A DNA stretch of 64,000 nucleotides from Rhizobium sp. BK251 (GTDB taxonomy: Bacteria > Pseudomonadota > Alphaproteobacteria > Rhizobiales > Rhizobiaceae), in contig NZ_SLUQ01000007.1 of the NCBI RefSeq assembly GCF_004345245.1, positions 62,001-126,000 on the forward strand, in the 5' to 3' direction. Below are positions 6,759-14,865 of this stretch, piece after piece. Numbering within the stretch: position 1 is the first letter of the stretch; the number at the start of each line of letters is the position of its first letter. Both the position numbers and the translations under genes were made by a program. The notes beneath the pieces were generated by a model. The model ran no database searches and was not told where the DNA came from. It worked only from the letters and a program-made list of their open reading frames with translations.

Positions 6759-8816
6759 CTAGAGGTGCTTGCCCGAAAGTCGCTTTCGGTGCAGCTCCTC
6801 GGCGTTCGGCAGCGCATCCTTCGGCACGCCGAAGGTCTGGCCCGGCAGGATCCGGTCTGGGTTCAAGATCTTGTCCTCGTTGGCCATATAGATCGTGGTG
6901 TAGCGCACGCCCTGCCCATAGATACGGCGCGATATCTGCCAAAGCGTGTCGCCACGGCGAATGATCACCGTGGAATTGGTCGCCGTCAGCGGTGCCTGTT
7001 CGATCGTCTTCGGCTCGACATCGCCTGCGCTGGCGACCTCGTCATCCGTCGGTGTCGGCGCAGCTGCCGAGACGCCGATCGAGCCGATCATATCGTTGAG
7101 CTTGCCGAGCGCGGCGTTCAGGCCCTTGGCGTCCTTGGGGAGCGCCTGCAGCGCTGTCAGGGCCGCAGCGGCGTTCGTGCTTGCCGCCGTCGAGGCCTGC
7201 TTCAGCTCTTCGCCGGCGTCCACGGCAGGCCTGAACTCCGAAAGCGCCTTCAGCGCGAATTCCGTGGCGGAGCGGGCCGCTGCCAGCTCTTCCACGCCCG
7301 GCACATTGCCGTTCGCGAAGAGACCCTGCAGAATTCCGAACGCTTTTGAGGCGTCATCGCGCAGCTTGTCGAGCTGGCCCTGGTCGAGCGAAACCATCGT
7401 CCCGTCATTGCCCTTCGCAACGCCTGGCGACTGCGCGGCAACCGTCACCTGGTCGCCCGCCGGGCGATTGAAGTTGACCGAGGCGCGCATCAGCGTCTTG
7501 CCGCTGTCGTCGATCACGTCGACGCGGATCTTGTGATCCCCGACGGCAAGCGCCATGACGCCGTCGACGACGAAGTGGCCGTCGGAGCCGGCCTTGGCTT
7601 CACCGATAAGCTGGTCGTCGGCATAGGCGCGAACCTTTGCGTTCGGCTTGGTCGCGCCGGCAACGAAGATCTTGTTGCGCTCGATCTCGACGGCATTGAC
7701 CATGATATCGGGTGCTGCTGCGGCCGGAGCGATGCCGGAAGCGGGAGCCTCAGGCTGGGAAGTCGTGGAGTTCGCCGGTGAAGCGCTCGACGTCTCGACA
7801 GCGGGTGCGGATGGCTGCGGCGCCGTCGTGGAGCCGGCTATAGCGGTATCTGCGGAACCCGCGACGGGCGCGTTTGCAGATGCGACCTGGGATCCATCCG
7901 ATGCCGGTTTCGCCTGCGGCGCGGTGATGATGCGGCTCGCTTCGCCGGGCTTGGAGACCATGGCGAGAAGTTCAGTGCCGCTGCCGTCCTTGGGAACGGA
8001 GATGGTGGCGACTTCCTCCGAAACCGTGCTCTTGCCGTCCTTGCCTGTCGCCTTGAGGACCAGCTGGTGGTCGCCGGCGGGCAGGGGGGTGTCGAGCACG
8101 GCCGCGAAATCGCCGGTCGCTCCGACGTTGGTCGTCGTGATCACGTTCTGGCCGTCGAGGACCTCGAGCTTCGCGCCCGCTTCCGCCGATCCAGCAATGA
8201 CGGTCGATCCGTCGGGCTCGACGCGAAGGACGTCGAAAGAGGGGATCGTGCTGCCGTTTTGCTGCGGCGTGTTCTGCGCCTGTCCGTCGACCTGCGGTTC
8301 CGGCGCCCCTGTCAGGGAGGCCTCGGCCTTGGCGATCGCAGCCAGTGCGTCGACGATGTTTTCCGGGAGAGAATGAATGATCGCAAGTGCCTTCGAGGCC
8401 CTGTCGCGCGCCGTGGTGACCAGGGCGTTGGTTGCCTCGTCCGCTCCCTCTGGAGCTGCAAGATCGGCAATCGATTTGAGCGAGGCTTCTGCCTTTGCCT
8501 TGGCACCTGCGAAAACATCTGCCGTGGGGCCCTTGCCGTCGGCAAAAAGCGCCTTAAGTTCCGTTAGCGCTGTGCCAGCGTCCGAAGAAAGTCGTCCGAC
8601 CTTTTCGGCTGTGGCTGTTGCGTCCTCGGCGGCGTTGCGCGCTGTCTTGGCACCCTCGGCCACGGTGTCCTTGAGTTCCGCGCCAGCCTGGTTGATGGCA
8701 TCGCCTACGGGTTTTGCTTCCTGGCCGATACGCGGCAGGACGAAAAAGACCATAAGGATGGTTGCGGCTGCGAGTACCAGCAGGGCCAGCAGGCCCGCGC
8801 GGTTTTTCATCATCAT
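6759..8816 (-). CDS. LysM-domain envelope protein with duplicated Ig-like and helical modules
   Basis: About 685 residues. An N-terminal transmembrane anchor (residues 3-30) is followed by an Ala-rich helical region (40-80), helical module A (83-170), Ig-like module A (191-275), a Ser/Ala/Pro-rich linker (280-367), Ig-like module B (368-451), helical module B (488-573) and a C-terminal LysM domain (616-665, RRGDTLWQISRRIYGQG). LysM domains bind the glycan of peptidoglycan, so the protein probably spans from inner membrane to cell wall. Three consecutive ATGs (8816, 8813, 8810) follow GGAG; any could be used. It ends at a strong terminator. Orthologues are known in rhizobia as LysM proteins without a defined role. 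Confidence 0.85.
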   Translation of the reverse strand: MMMKNRAGLLALLVLAAATILMVFFVLPRIGQEAKPVGDAINQAGAELKDTVAEGAKTARNAAEDATATAEKVGRLSSDAGTALTELKALFADGKGPTADVFAGAKAKAEASLKSIADLAAPEGADEATNALVTTARDRASKALAIIHSLPENIVDALAAIAKAEASLTGAPEPQVDGQAQNTPQQNGSTIPSFDVLRVEPDGSTVIAGSAEAGAKLEVLDGQNVITTTNVGATGDFAAVLDTPLPAGDHQLVLKATGKDGKSTVSEEVATISVPKDGSGTELLAMVSKPGEASRIITAPQAKPASDGSQVASANAPVAGSADTAIAGSTTAPQPSAPAVETSSASPANSTTSQPEAPASGIAPAAAAPDIMVNAVEIERNKIFVAGATKPNAKVRAYADDQLIGEAKAGSDGHFVVDGVMALAVGDHKIRVDVIDDSGKTLMRASVNFNRPAGDQVTVAAQSPGVAKGNDGTMVSLDQGQLDKLRDDASKAFGILQGLFANGNVPGVEELAAARSATEFALKALSEFRPAVDAGEELKQASTAASTNAAAALTALQALPKDAKGLNAALGKLNDMIGSIGVSAAAPTPTDDEVASAGDVEPKTIEQAPLTATNSTVIIRRGDTLWQISRRIYGQGVRYTTIYMANEDKILNPDRILPGQTFGVPKDALPNAEELHRKRLSGKHL

Positions 8817-8968
8817 TCGTCTCCAAGCGGCAAATTGGCCGCAACTCCAAAAATTGCTAACGATTCCCGAGGCTTTCCACAAGCATTCTCGGTTATAGTC
8901 AGGCCTTGACGAACAGGTTTTCCTTCAATTTCCTTGACTGAGCACTTGCAGAATAGTTGTTTGCACCC

Positions 8969-9592
8969 ATGACCGAGCAATTTGTGCCGATTCGATCCAT
9001 CTGTGTTTATTGTGGTTCCCGCCCGGGACGCGATCCGATCCACATGGCTGCCGCTCGCGCCCTGGGCAAGGCAATTGCCGAGAACGGCTTGCGTCTTGTC
9101 TATGGCGGCGGCACTAAGGGCATCATGGGGGCGGTGGCCAGCGGCGTTCTTTCCAACGGTGGTCAGGTAACCGGAATCATCCCTGAGTTTCTCGTCGACA
9201 TGGAAGCGACGCGCCATTCCCTCGGTCAGTTGGACGAACTCATCATAACCCCTGACATGCATGCACGCAAACACACCATGTTCGAGCGTGCCGACGCCTT
9301 TGTCGCGCTGCCGGGCGGCATAGGAACGCTGGAGGAGATCGTCGAGGTCATGACGTGGGCGCAACTTGGGCGTCACGAAAAGCCGATGCTCTTCGCCAAT
9401 ATCGGTGGCTTCTGGAATCCCATGCTGGAGCTGCTCCGTCACATGACCGAGCAGGGCTTCATCCACACTGCCCACCGCGTCCAGCCGCTCGTCGTCGAGG
9501 AGGTCGAGGGCATCATCCCGGCCATCCTCGCAAGGGCAGCCGAACTGACCGGCGATCGCGGCGGCGAAGACGCCGTCATATCGAAGCTGTGA
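8969..9592 (+). CDS. LOG family protein (nucleoside 5'-monophosphate phosphoribohydrolase)
   Basis: A 207-residue Rossmann-fold protein with the family's PGGxGTxxE motif at residues 115-123 and the nearby MHARK segment at 97-101 that contributes to the active site. LOG enzymes cleave ribose 5-phosphate from nucleoside monophosphates; plant LOG activates cytokinins, and bacterial members can act on AMP or cytokinin nucleotides. The preferred substrate here is unknown, although cytokinin release would be relevant to a plant-associated bacterium. ATG 8969 is used; a TTG at 8957 in frame is an alternative. Transcribed divergently from the LysM gene. Confidence 0.9.
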   Translation: MTEQFVPIRSICVYCGSRPGRDPIHMAAARALGKAIAENGLRLVYGGGTKGIMGAVASGVLSNGGQVTGIIPEFLVDMEATRHSLGQLDELIITPDMHARKHTMFERADAFVALPGGIGTLEEIVEVMTWAQLGRHEKPMLFANIGGFWNPMLELLRHMTEQGFIHTAHRVQPLVVEEVEGIIPAILARAAELTGDRGGEDAVISKL

Positions 9593-9635
9593 GCGCTATT
9601 ACGACGTGACGTCTCCACGCGGAAGCCTTTGGGCT

Positions 9636-10547
9636 CTATGCCCGCCGGCTTTGCTTCAGCATTGACCAGCTATAAAGCAGCAGCGCCGACCAGATGAGCG
9701 GAAAGGCGATCATGCGCGCCGTGCTCACGGGCTCCTTGAAAACGAAGACCGCGATGAGGAAGATGATGGTCGGGGCGATGTACTGCATGATCCCGATCGT
9801 CGAGAGGCGCAGCAGCTTGGCGCCGTTCGCATAGATCATCAGCGGCACCGCTGTGATTGCGCCGCAGCCGAACAGGAGTGCGGTATCAGAGAGACCCGTA
9901 TGGCCGAAATGGCCGACGCCCGCGAACTCCAGGTAAAGAACGTAAAGGAGCGCCGGCACGCTGAGCAGGAGCACCTCCAGGAAGAAACCCTGGTTGGGAC
10001 CGACGGGCAGCGTCTTGCGGAAGAAGGCGTAGAAGCCCCAGGTGACCGTCAGGATGATCGCCACCCAGGGAACGCCGCCACTGTCGAAGGCCAGAACGGC
10101 CACGGCTATCGCTGCAAGGGCAATCGCGGCGATCTGCAGCGGCTCGAGCCTCTCCTTCAGCAGAATGGCACCGAGGAGGATGCTGAAGAGCGGGTTGATG
10201 AAATAACCGAGCGCCGCATCCAGCGCATGACCAGCCGCGATAGCCCAGACATAGGTACCCCAGTTGACGGTGATCAGCGCCGCCGTGAGGCTCGCCATGG
10301 CCAGCGTCCGGGGAGAACGGAGCGCCGCCTTTACATCCGCCGTCCGGCCGAGAATGAGCAGGATGATGCCCGCCAGAGGCAGCGACCAGATAATACGGTG
10401 GGCGATTACTTCTGCGGGCGGAATGTGCGCGAGCGCCTTCATGTAGATCGGAAGGAAGCCCCAGAGCAGATAGGCCGTCAGCGCGAAGGCGAACCCGCGT
10501 GGACTATCTTCGTTCTTGCTTGCCAGCGCAGCGGTATCGGCGGACAT
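9636..10547 (-). CDS. rarD: RarD-type EamA family transporter
   Basis: A 303-residue protein with ten predicted transmembrane helices in two EamA/DMT repeats. The N-terminal GFAFALTAYLLWGFLPIY and the adjacent HRIIWSLP segments are the RarD signature. RarD proteins are annotated as chloramphenicol-sensitive transporters but their natural substrate is not established; export of a metabolite is the usual assumption. The start at 10547 leaves a short polar N-terminus of about 17 residues before helix 1. The gene is convergent with the LOG gene and lies about 110 bp downstream of cimA. Confidence 0.87.
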   Translation of the reverse strand: MSADTAALASKNEDSPRGFAFALTAYLLWGFLPIYMKALAHIPPAEVIAHRIIWSLPLAGIILLILGRTADVKAALRSPRTLAMASLTAALITVNWGTYVWAIAAGHALDAALGYFINPLFSILLGAILLKERLEPLQIAAIALAAIAVAVLAFDSGGVPWVAIILTVTWGFYAFFRKTLPVGPNQGFFLEVLLLSVPALLYVLYLEFAGVGHFGHTGLSDTALLFGCGAITAVPLMIYANGAKLLRLSTIGIMQYIAPTIIFLIAVFVFKEPVSTARMIAFPLIWSALLLYSWSMLKQSRRA

Positions 10548-10657
10548 CGGATGTTTCCATATTTGTTCTCGTTGTGATCCCGCTTAGCTTAAGCGCCGTG
10601 AATAGGCCAATTCATTTCGGTGAACCTCGGCTCAGCCCGATTGATCCTCGTAGCCGC

Positions 10658-12274
10658 CTATTCCGCCGCGATCTTGCCGGCGAGCTGCCGGTTTTTCATC
10701 AGCTTGTAGATCACCGAATCCATCAGCGCCTGGAACGATGCGTCGATGATGTTTTCCGACACGCCGACGGTCCACCAGCGCACGCCGCTGCTGTCTGTGG
10801 ACTCGATGAGGACGCGCGTGACGGCTTCGGTACCGCCGTTCAGGATTCGCACCTTGAAGTCGGCGAGCACGAGGTCGTCGATCTCGTGCTGGTACTTGCC
10901 GAAGTCCTTCCGCAGTGCCAGGTCGAGCGCGTTGACAGGGCCGTCCCCTTCCGCAACCGACATCAGCGTCTGCCCGTCGACCCCGAGCTTCACGACGGCT
11001 TCGGAGACGATCTTCACCCGCCCGTGGGAATCGAAGCGACGTTCGACCATGACGCGGAATCCCTCGATGGTGAAGAATTCCGGGATCGTCCCGAGCGTGC
11101 GTCGCGCCAGGAGCTCGAAGCTCGCATCGGCTCCTTCATAGGCATAGCCCGAGGCCTCACGTTCCTTGACGATGGAGATCAGCCGATCGAGCCTGGGATC
11201 GTCCTTGCCGACCTCGATGCCGCGCCGCTTCAGCGCGTTGATGAAGTTCGCCTTGCCGCCCTGGTCCGATACCATGACCTTGCGGAGGTTGCCGACGCTT
11301 TCCGGCGGCACATGCTCATAGGTGCGCGGGTCCTTGAGGAGTGCGGAAGCATGGATGCCGGCCTTGGTGGCAAAGGCCGATGCGCCGACATAGGGCGCCT
11401 GGTGATCCGGCGAGCGGTTGAGCAATTCGTCGAAGGCATGCGAAAGCCGCGTGAGCCCGGTCAGCCGTTCCTCGTCGATCGATGTCTCGAAGCGCGTGCG
11501 ATAGGCGTCCTTGAGTGCCAGCGTCGGGATGAGCGTCACGAGATTGGCGTTGCCACAGCGCTCGCCGATGCCGTTCAGCGTACCCTGGATCTGGCGCACG
11601 CCCGCCTCGACGGCGGCGAGCGAGTTGGCGACCGCCTGACCGGTATCGTTGTGCGCATGGATGCCGAGGTGATCTCCGGGAACGCCATCTGCAATGACCG
11701 CTTCCACGATGGCGCGGATTTCCGGCGGCTGCGTGCCGCCATTGGTGTCACAGAGCACGATCCATCGCGCACCTGCCTCATAGGCCGTGCGGGCGCAGGC
11801 GACCGCATAGGCGGGGTTCGCCTTGTAGCCGTCGAAGAAGTGCTCGCAATCGACCATCGCCTCCTTGCCGGCCGCAACGGCGGCCTTGACGCTTTCAGAG
11901 ATGCTTTCGAGGTTTTCCTCGTTGGTACAGCCGAGTGCGACCTCGACGTGGTAGTCCCAGCTCTTGGCGACGAAACAGATGGCGTCGCTCGTTGCCTGGA
12001 TGAGGCTGGCGAGCCCGGGGTCGTTGGAGGCGGAAACCCCGGCGCGCTTCGTCATGCCGAAGGCGACGAAGGACGAGTGTCGCGTGCGCTTCTGCGAAAA
12101 GAAGGCGGTATCCGTCGGGTTGGCACCCGGATACCCGCCCTCGACGTAGTCGATGCCGAATTCGTCCAGCAGGCTCGCGATAGCAATCTTGTCCTCGACG
12201 GAAAAGTCGATGCCGGGCGTCTGCTGCCCGTCTCGAAGCGTCGTATCGAAGAGATAGATTTTTTCGCGTGTCAT
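10658..12274 (-). CDS. cimA: Citramalate synthase
   Basis: A 538-residue member of the HMGL-like/LeuA superfamily. Catalytic-domain motifs: TTLRDGQQTPG at residues 11-21 (metal and 2-oxoacid binding) and GIHAHNDTGQAVANS with the metal-binding HxH. The C-terminal third carries the LeuA dimerisation/regulatory domain. Length and the N-terminal sequence fit the CimA group that condenses pyruvate with acetyl-CoA to (R)-citramalate, a threonine-independent route to isoleucine, better than 2-isopropylmalate or homocitrate synthase. Isoleucine feedback control through the C-terminal domain is known in the family and only inferred here. It is 31 bp upstream of nothing on its strand except rarD and follows pip by 31 bp. 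Confidence 0.9.
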   Translation of the reverse strand: MTREKIYLFDTTLRDGQQTPGIDFSVEDKIAIASLLDEFGIDYVEGGYPGANPTDTAFFSQKRTRHSSFVAFGMTKRAGVSASNDPGLASLIQATSDAICFVAKSWDYHVEVALGCTNEENLESISESVKAAVAAGKEAMVDCEHFFDGYKANPAYAVACARTAYEAGARWIVLCDTNGGTQPPEIRAIVEAVIADGVPGDHLGIHAHNDTGQAVANSLAAVEAGVRQIQGTLNGIGERCGNANLVTLIPTLALKDAYRTRFETSIDEERLTGLTRLSHAFDELLNRSPDHQAPYVGASAFATKAGIHASALLKDPRTYEHVPPESVGNLRKVMVSDQGGKANFINALKRRGIEVGKDDPRLDRLISIVKEREASGYAYEGADASFELLARRTLGTIPEFFTIEGFRVMVERRFDSHGRVKIVSEAVVKLGVDGQTLMSVAEGDGPVNALDLALRKDFGKYQHEIDDLVLADFKVRILNGGTEAVTRVLIESTDSSGVRWWTVGVSENIIDASFQALMDSVIYKLMKNRQLAGKIAAE

Positions 12275-12305
12275 GGTGTTTCGTCCCGTCGCGGCCCGCA
12301 GACCC

Positions 12306-13265
12306 TTATTGTTTACCGGCGAACTTGTCCGTCGCGCGGATCAGCTTGTCGAGGATGCCAGGTTCGGAGAAGGCGTGACCCGCACCCTCGATCAGGTGAA
12401 ACTCCGCCTTCGGCCACGCCTTGTGCAGCGCCCATGCATATTTTGCCGGGCAGGGCATGTCGTAGCGGCCGTGAACGATGACGCCCGGGATGTCCTTCAG
12501 CTTGTAGGCGTCGCGCAGCAGCTGACCTTCATCCATCCAGCCGGCGTTCACGAAGAAGTGGTTCTCGATGCGGGCAAACGCGTAGGCGAATTCGGCCTCC
12601 TCGAACTTGCCGCTGGTCGAAGGCTCCGGCATCAGCGTGATCGTCTCGCCTTCCCAGATGCTCCATGCCTGTGCCGCCTCGAGCGCAACGGCCCTGTCCG
12701 GACCGGTGAGACGACGGTTATAGGCGGTCATCATCTCATGGCGTTCCTCCGGGGGAATTGGGGCAACAAAGCGTTCCCACTTTTCCGGGTGCATTTCGGA
12801 GACGCCGAACTGATAGTACCAGTCGAGTTCGGCTCGGGTCAGCGTGTAGATGCCGCGAACGACGAGTTCGGAAACCCGTTCAGGGTGGGTCTCGGCATAG
12901 GCGAGCGCGAGTGTCGAGCCCCAGGAGCCGCCGAAGACAAGCCATTTTTCGACGCCAGCCATCTCCCGCAGCCGCTCGATGTCGGCGACGAGGTGCCAGG
13001 TCGTATTGGCGTTCAGGTCCGCATGCGGGGTGGACTTGCCGCAGCCGCGCTGGTCGAACAGCATGACGTCGTAGAGGTTGGGGTCGAACGCGCCGCGATG
13101 GGCGGGCGAAATGCCCCCGCCCGGGCCGCCATGCAGGAAGACTGCCGGTTTCGCGCCGGGCGTCCCGGCCCGTTCCCAATAGAGGACGTGGCCGTCGCCG
13201 ACATCGAGGTGGCCGGAGGCATAGGGTTCGATCTCGGGATAGAGGGTACGGAGCACTTCGGTCAT
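12306..13265 (-). CDS. pip: Proline iminopeptidase
   Basis: A 319-residue alpha/beta hydrolase of peptidase family S33 that removes N-terminal proline from peptides in the cytoplasm. Motifs: oxyanion loop HGGPGGG at residues 45-51, nucleophile elbow GGSWGS with Ser114, an acidic residue in HGRYDMPCP, and the catalytic His in EGAGHAFSE. The ATG at 13265 overlaps the stop codon of the preceding GFA gene in an ATGA, so translation is probably coupled. It is the last gene of a four-gene overlapping run with three GFA paralogues. Confidence 0.95.
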   Translation of the reverse strand: MTEVLRTLYPEIEPYASGHLDVGDGHVLYWERAGTPGAKPAVFLHGGPGGGISPAHRGAFDPNLYDVMLFDQRGCGKSTPHADLNANTTWHLVADIERLREMAGVEKWLVFGGSWGSTLALAYAETHPERVSELVVRGIYTLTRAELDWYYQFGVSEMHPEKWERFVAPIPPEERHEMMTAYNRRLTGPDRAVALEAAQAWSIWEGETITLMPEPSTSGKFEEAEFAYAFARIENHFFVNAGWMDEGQLLRDAYKLKDIPGVIVHGRYDMPCPAKYAWALHKAWPKAEFHLIEGAGHAFSEPGILDKLIRATDKFAGKQ

Positions 13266-13738
13266 ATCTTCAAACCTTCGGAGGGCCACATTTCGGTGTC
13301 GTGGTCGGGGTGCTGGAAAGAGATGATGCTTTCCTGGCGGACGTAGAAATCGGGATCCTCGAGCGTCGGCTGGTCGAAGATAGTCTCGACCCAGGAAAGG
13401 CGCGACCCGTAGTTCACCTGGATGCGCGGTGCGAGGTCGTCGCGCTCGTCGAAGGCGCCGATGGCGATCTCCAGCCCACCGGGATGGCGATAGGTGAGCG
13501 GCGTGCCGCAGTTCCGGCAGAAGCCGCGAGCGATGTTCACGGACGACTGGAAATAGTTGGGCTCGCCGCGCGTCCATTCGATACCGTCCTCCGGTGCCGT
13601 GACGAGCGCGGAAAAGAAGTTGCCGAATTGCTTCTGGCACATGCGGCAATGGCAGATCGAGGGCCGGCCAAGCTCGCCTCGGATGCGGAAACGAACGGCG
13701 CCGCACTGGCAGCCACCGGTTCGGATTTTTTCATTCAT
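13262..13738 (-). CDS. GFA/CENP-V family zinc protein, paralogue 1
   Basis: A 158-residue protein with the family's zinc ligands: GGCQCGAVRF, ICHCRMCQK and GFCRNCGTPL (seven cysteines). GFA (glutathione-dependent formaldehyde-activating enzyme) was named for condensing formaldehyde with glutathione; most members have no tested activity. A C-terminal motif QHPDHDTEMWP is shared with the two adjacent paralogues. The ATG at 13738 overlaps the stop of paralogue 2 (ATGA), and its own stop overlaps the start of pip, so it is coupled on both sides. Confidence 0.9.
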   Translation of the reverse strand: MNEKIRTGGCQCGAVRFRIRGELGRPSICHCRMCQKQFGNFFSALVTAPEDGIEWTRGEPNYFQSSVNIARGFCRNCGTPLTYRHPGGLEIAIGAFDERDDLAPRIQVNYGSRLSWVETIFDQPTLEDPDFYVRQESIISFQHPDHDTEMWPSEGLKI

Positions 13739-14220
13739 GATTTTTCCTCGGGCCATGTTTCGGTATCGCGGTCGGGATGCTGGTGATTGGATTGCTGGAT
13801 GGTCCTCGCCCTTTCCACAGTCGACGCCGCCGGTTCGTGGTCGAGGCCGTCGAGCAGATGAAACCAGGGCATCTTGCTGTCGAGATTGGACTGCGCGACG
13901 GGAAGCAGCACTGACGGGTTATCCAGCGAGCCGAGCGTGACATTTATAAAGTCTGCCTCGGGAATATTGTAGAAAAGCGGCGTGCCGCAGGCGCTGCAAA
14001 AGCCCCGCCGCACCATGTCTGAGGACTGGAACCAGCTTGGCTCTCCCCGCGTAATCTCGAAGTCCTGCCGCGCGACACCGGCAAAAGGCATGAAATAATT
14101 GCCGGAAGCCTTCTGGCACATACGGCAATAACAGATATGCGGATAGGCGAGCTCGCCTTTTGCCCGGTAACGAACCGCGCCGCACTGACAACCGCCGCTG
14201 TGTGTAAGGAGCGCCGTCAT
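13735..14220 (-). CDS. GFA/CENP-V family zinc protein, paralogue 2
   Basis: A 161-residue paralogue with intact ligands GGCQCGAVRY, ICYCRMCQK and GFCSACGTPL, and the tail QHPDRDTETWP. Sequence between the ligands differs clearly from its neighbours, so the copies have diverged rather than arisen by a recent duplication. The ATG at 14220 shares one base with the stop of paralogue 3 (TGATG); a GTG one codon upstream is also possible. Substrate unknown; formaldehyde-glutathione chemistry is only the family name's suggestion. Confidence 0.9.
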   Translation of the reverse strand: MTALLTHSGGCQCGAVRYRAKGELAYPHICYCRMCQKASGNYFMPFAGVARQDFEITRGEPSWFQSSDMVRRGFCSACGTPLFYNIPEADFINVTLGSLDNPSVLLPVAQSNLDSKMPWFHLLDGLDHEPAASTVERARTIQQSNHQHPDRDTETWPEEKS

Positions 14221-14693
14221 CACCGCACCTCTGGCCAGGTTTCGGTGTCGTGGTCGGGATGCTGGTAGGACTCGATCTCGAGCACGAAGGGCGCCGCTTC
14301 CGCGTCTTCATCGGTGCTGTGGCCGGGCAATTCATGCAGATGGTCGACGAAGTCGATCTTCGCCTCGATGCCGTATTGGACGACCGGAGGAAATGCAGAG
14401 GGATCGTCGAATGTGCCGGCCGCGATGGCGATGCCATCAGGTGCCTCATAGGTCAGGGGCGTGCCGCAATCCGCACAGAAGCCGCGTTCGACGAAATTGG
14501 AGGAGCGGAATATCTTCCGCTGCCCGCGCGTCCATTCGAAATCCGTTCCGCGCACGGAAACGAACGGCGCGTAGTAAGCACCGAAGGCCTTCTGGCACAT
14601 ACGGCAATGACAGATTGACGAGTCTCTGGGCTCGCCGCGAACCCGAAAGCGTATGGCGCCGCATTGGCAGCCGCCGGCATATGTGTTGGTCAT
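14220..14693 (-). CDS. GFA/CENP-V family zinc protein, paralogue 3
   Basis: A 157-residue paralogue, first of the coupled run, with ligands GGCQCGAIRF, ICHCRMCQK and GFCADCGTPL and the tail QHPDHDTETWP. The start at 14693 is supported by GGAAGGGA at about 7 bases; an upstream ATG at 14732 would add a basic, non-conserved leader. About 170 bp separate it from cysS upstream on the same strand, enough for its own promoter, though read-through is possible. Confidence 0.9.
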   Translation of the reverse strand: MTNTYAGGCQCGAIRFRVRGEPRDSSICHCRMCQKAFGAYYAPFVSVRGTDFEWTRGQRKIFRSSNFVERGFCADCGTPLTYEAPDGIAIAAGTFDDPSAFPPVVQYGIEAKIDFVDHLHELPGHSTDEDAEAAPFVLEIESYQHPDHDTETWPEVR

Positions 14694-14865
14694 GATCGAT
14701 CCCTTCCGATGACGCGCGGAATATGGGCGCACTCGTCGTCAAAATCCGTCAGGATGTCATAGTCCCAGGAGCGCGAAACCGCCCGTGCGTCACGCGTGAG
14801 CAATCTTCCCTTTATGGAGAAAGATCTCACGACGCGACGGAACGGGGCGGTCCGCGCCGCGAAGT

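Noticed and set aside
10499..12481. A 660-codon open frame opposite cimA
   Set aside because: Shadow of cimA; no recognisable domain, and cimA has complete catalytic motifs on the other strand.
13266..13706. N-terminal extension of the pip frame rich in Arg and His
   Set aside because: The frame continues upstream of the ATG at 13265 but overlaps GFA paralogue 1 out of frame; Pip family N-termini begin at 13265.
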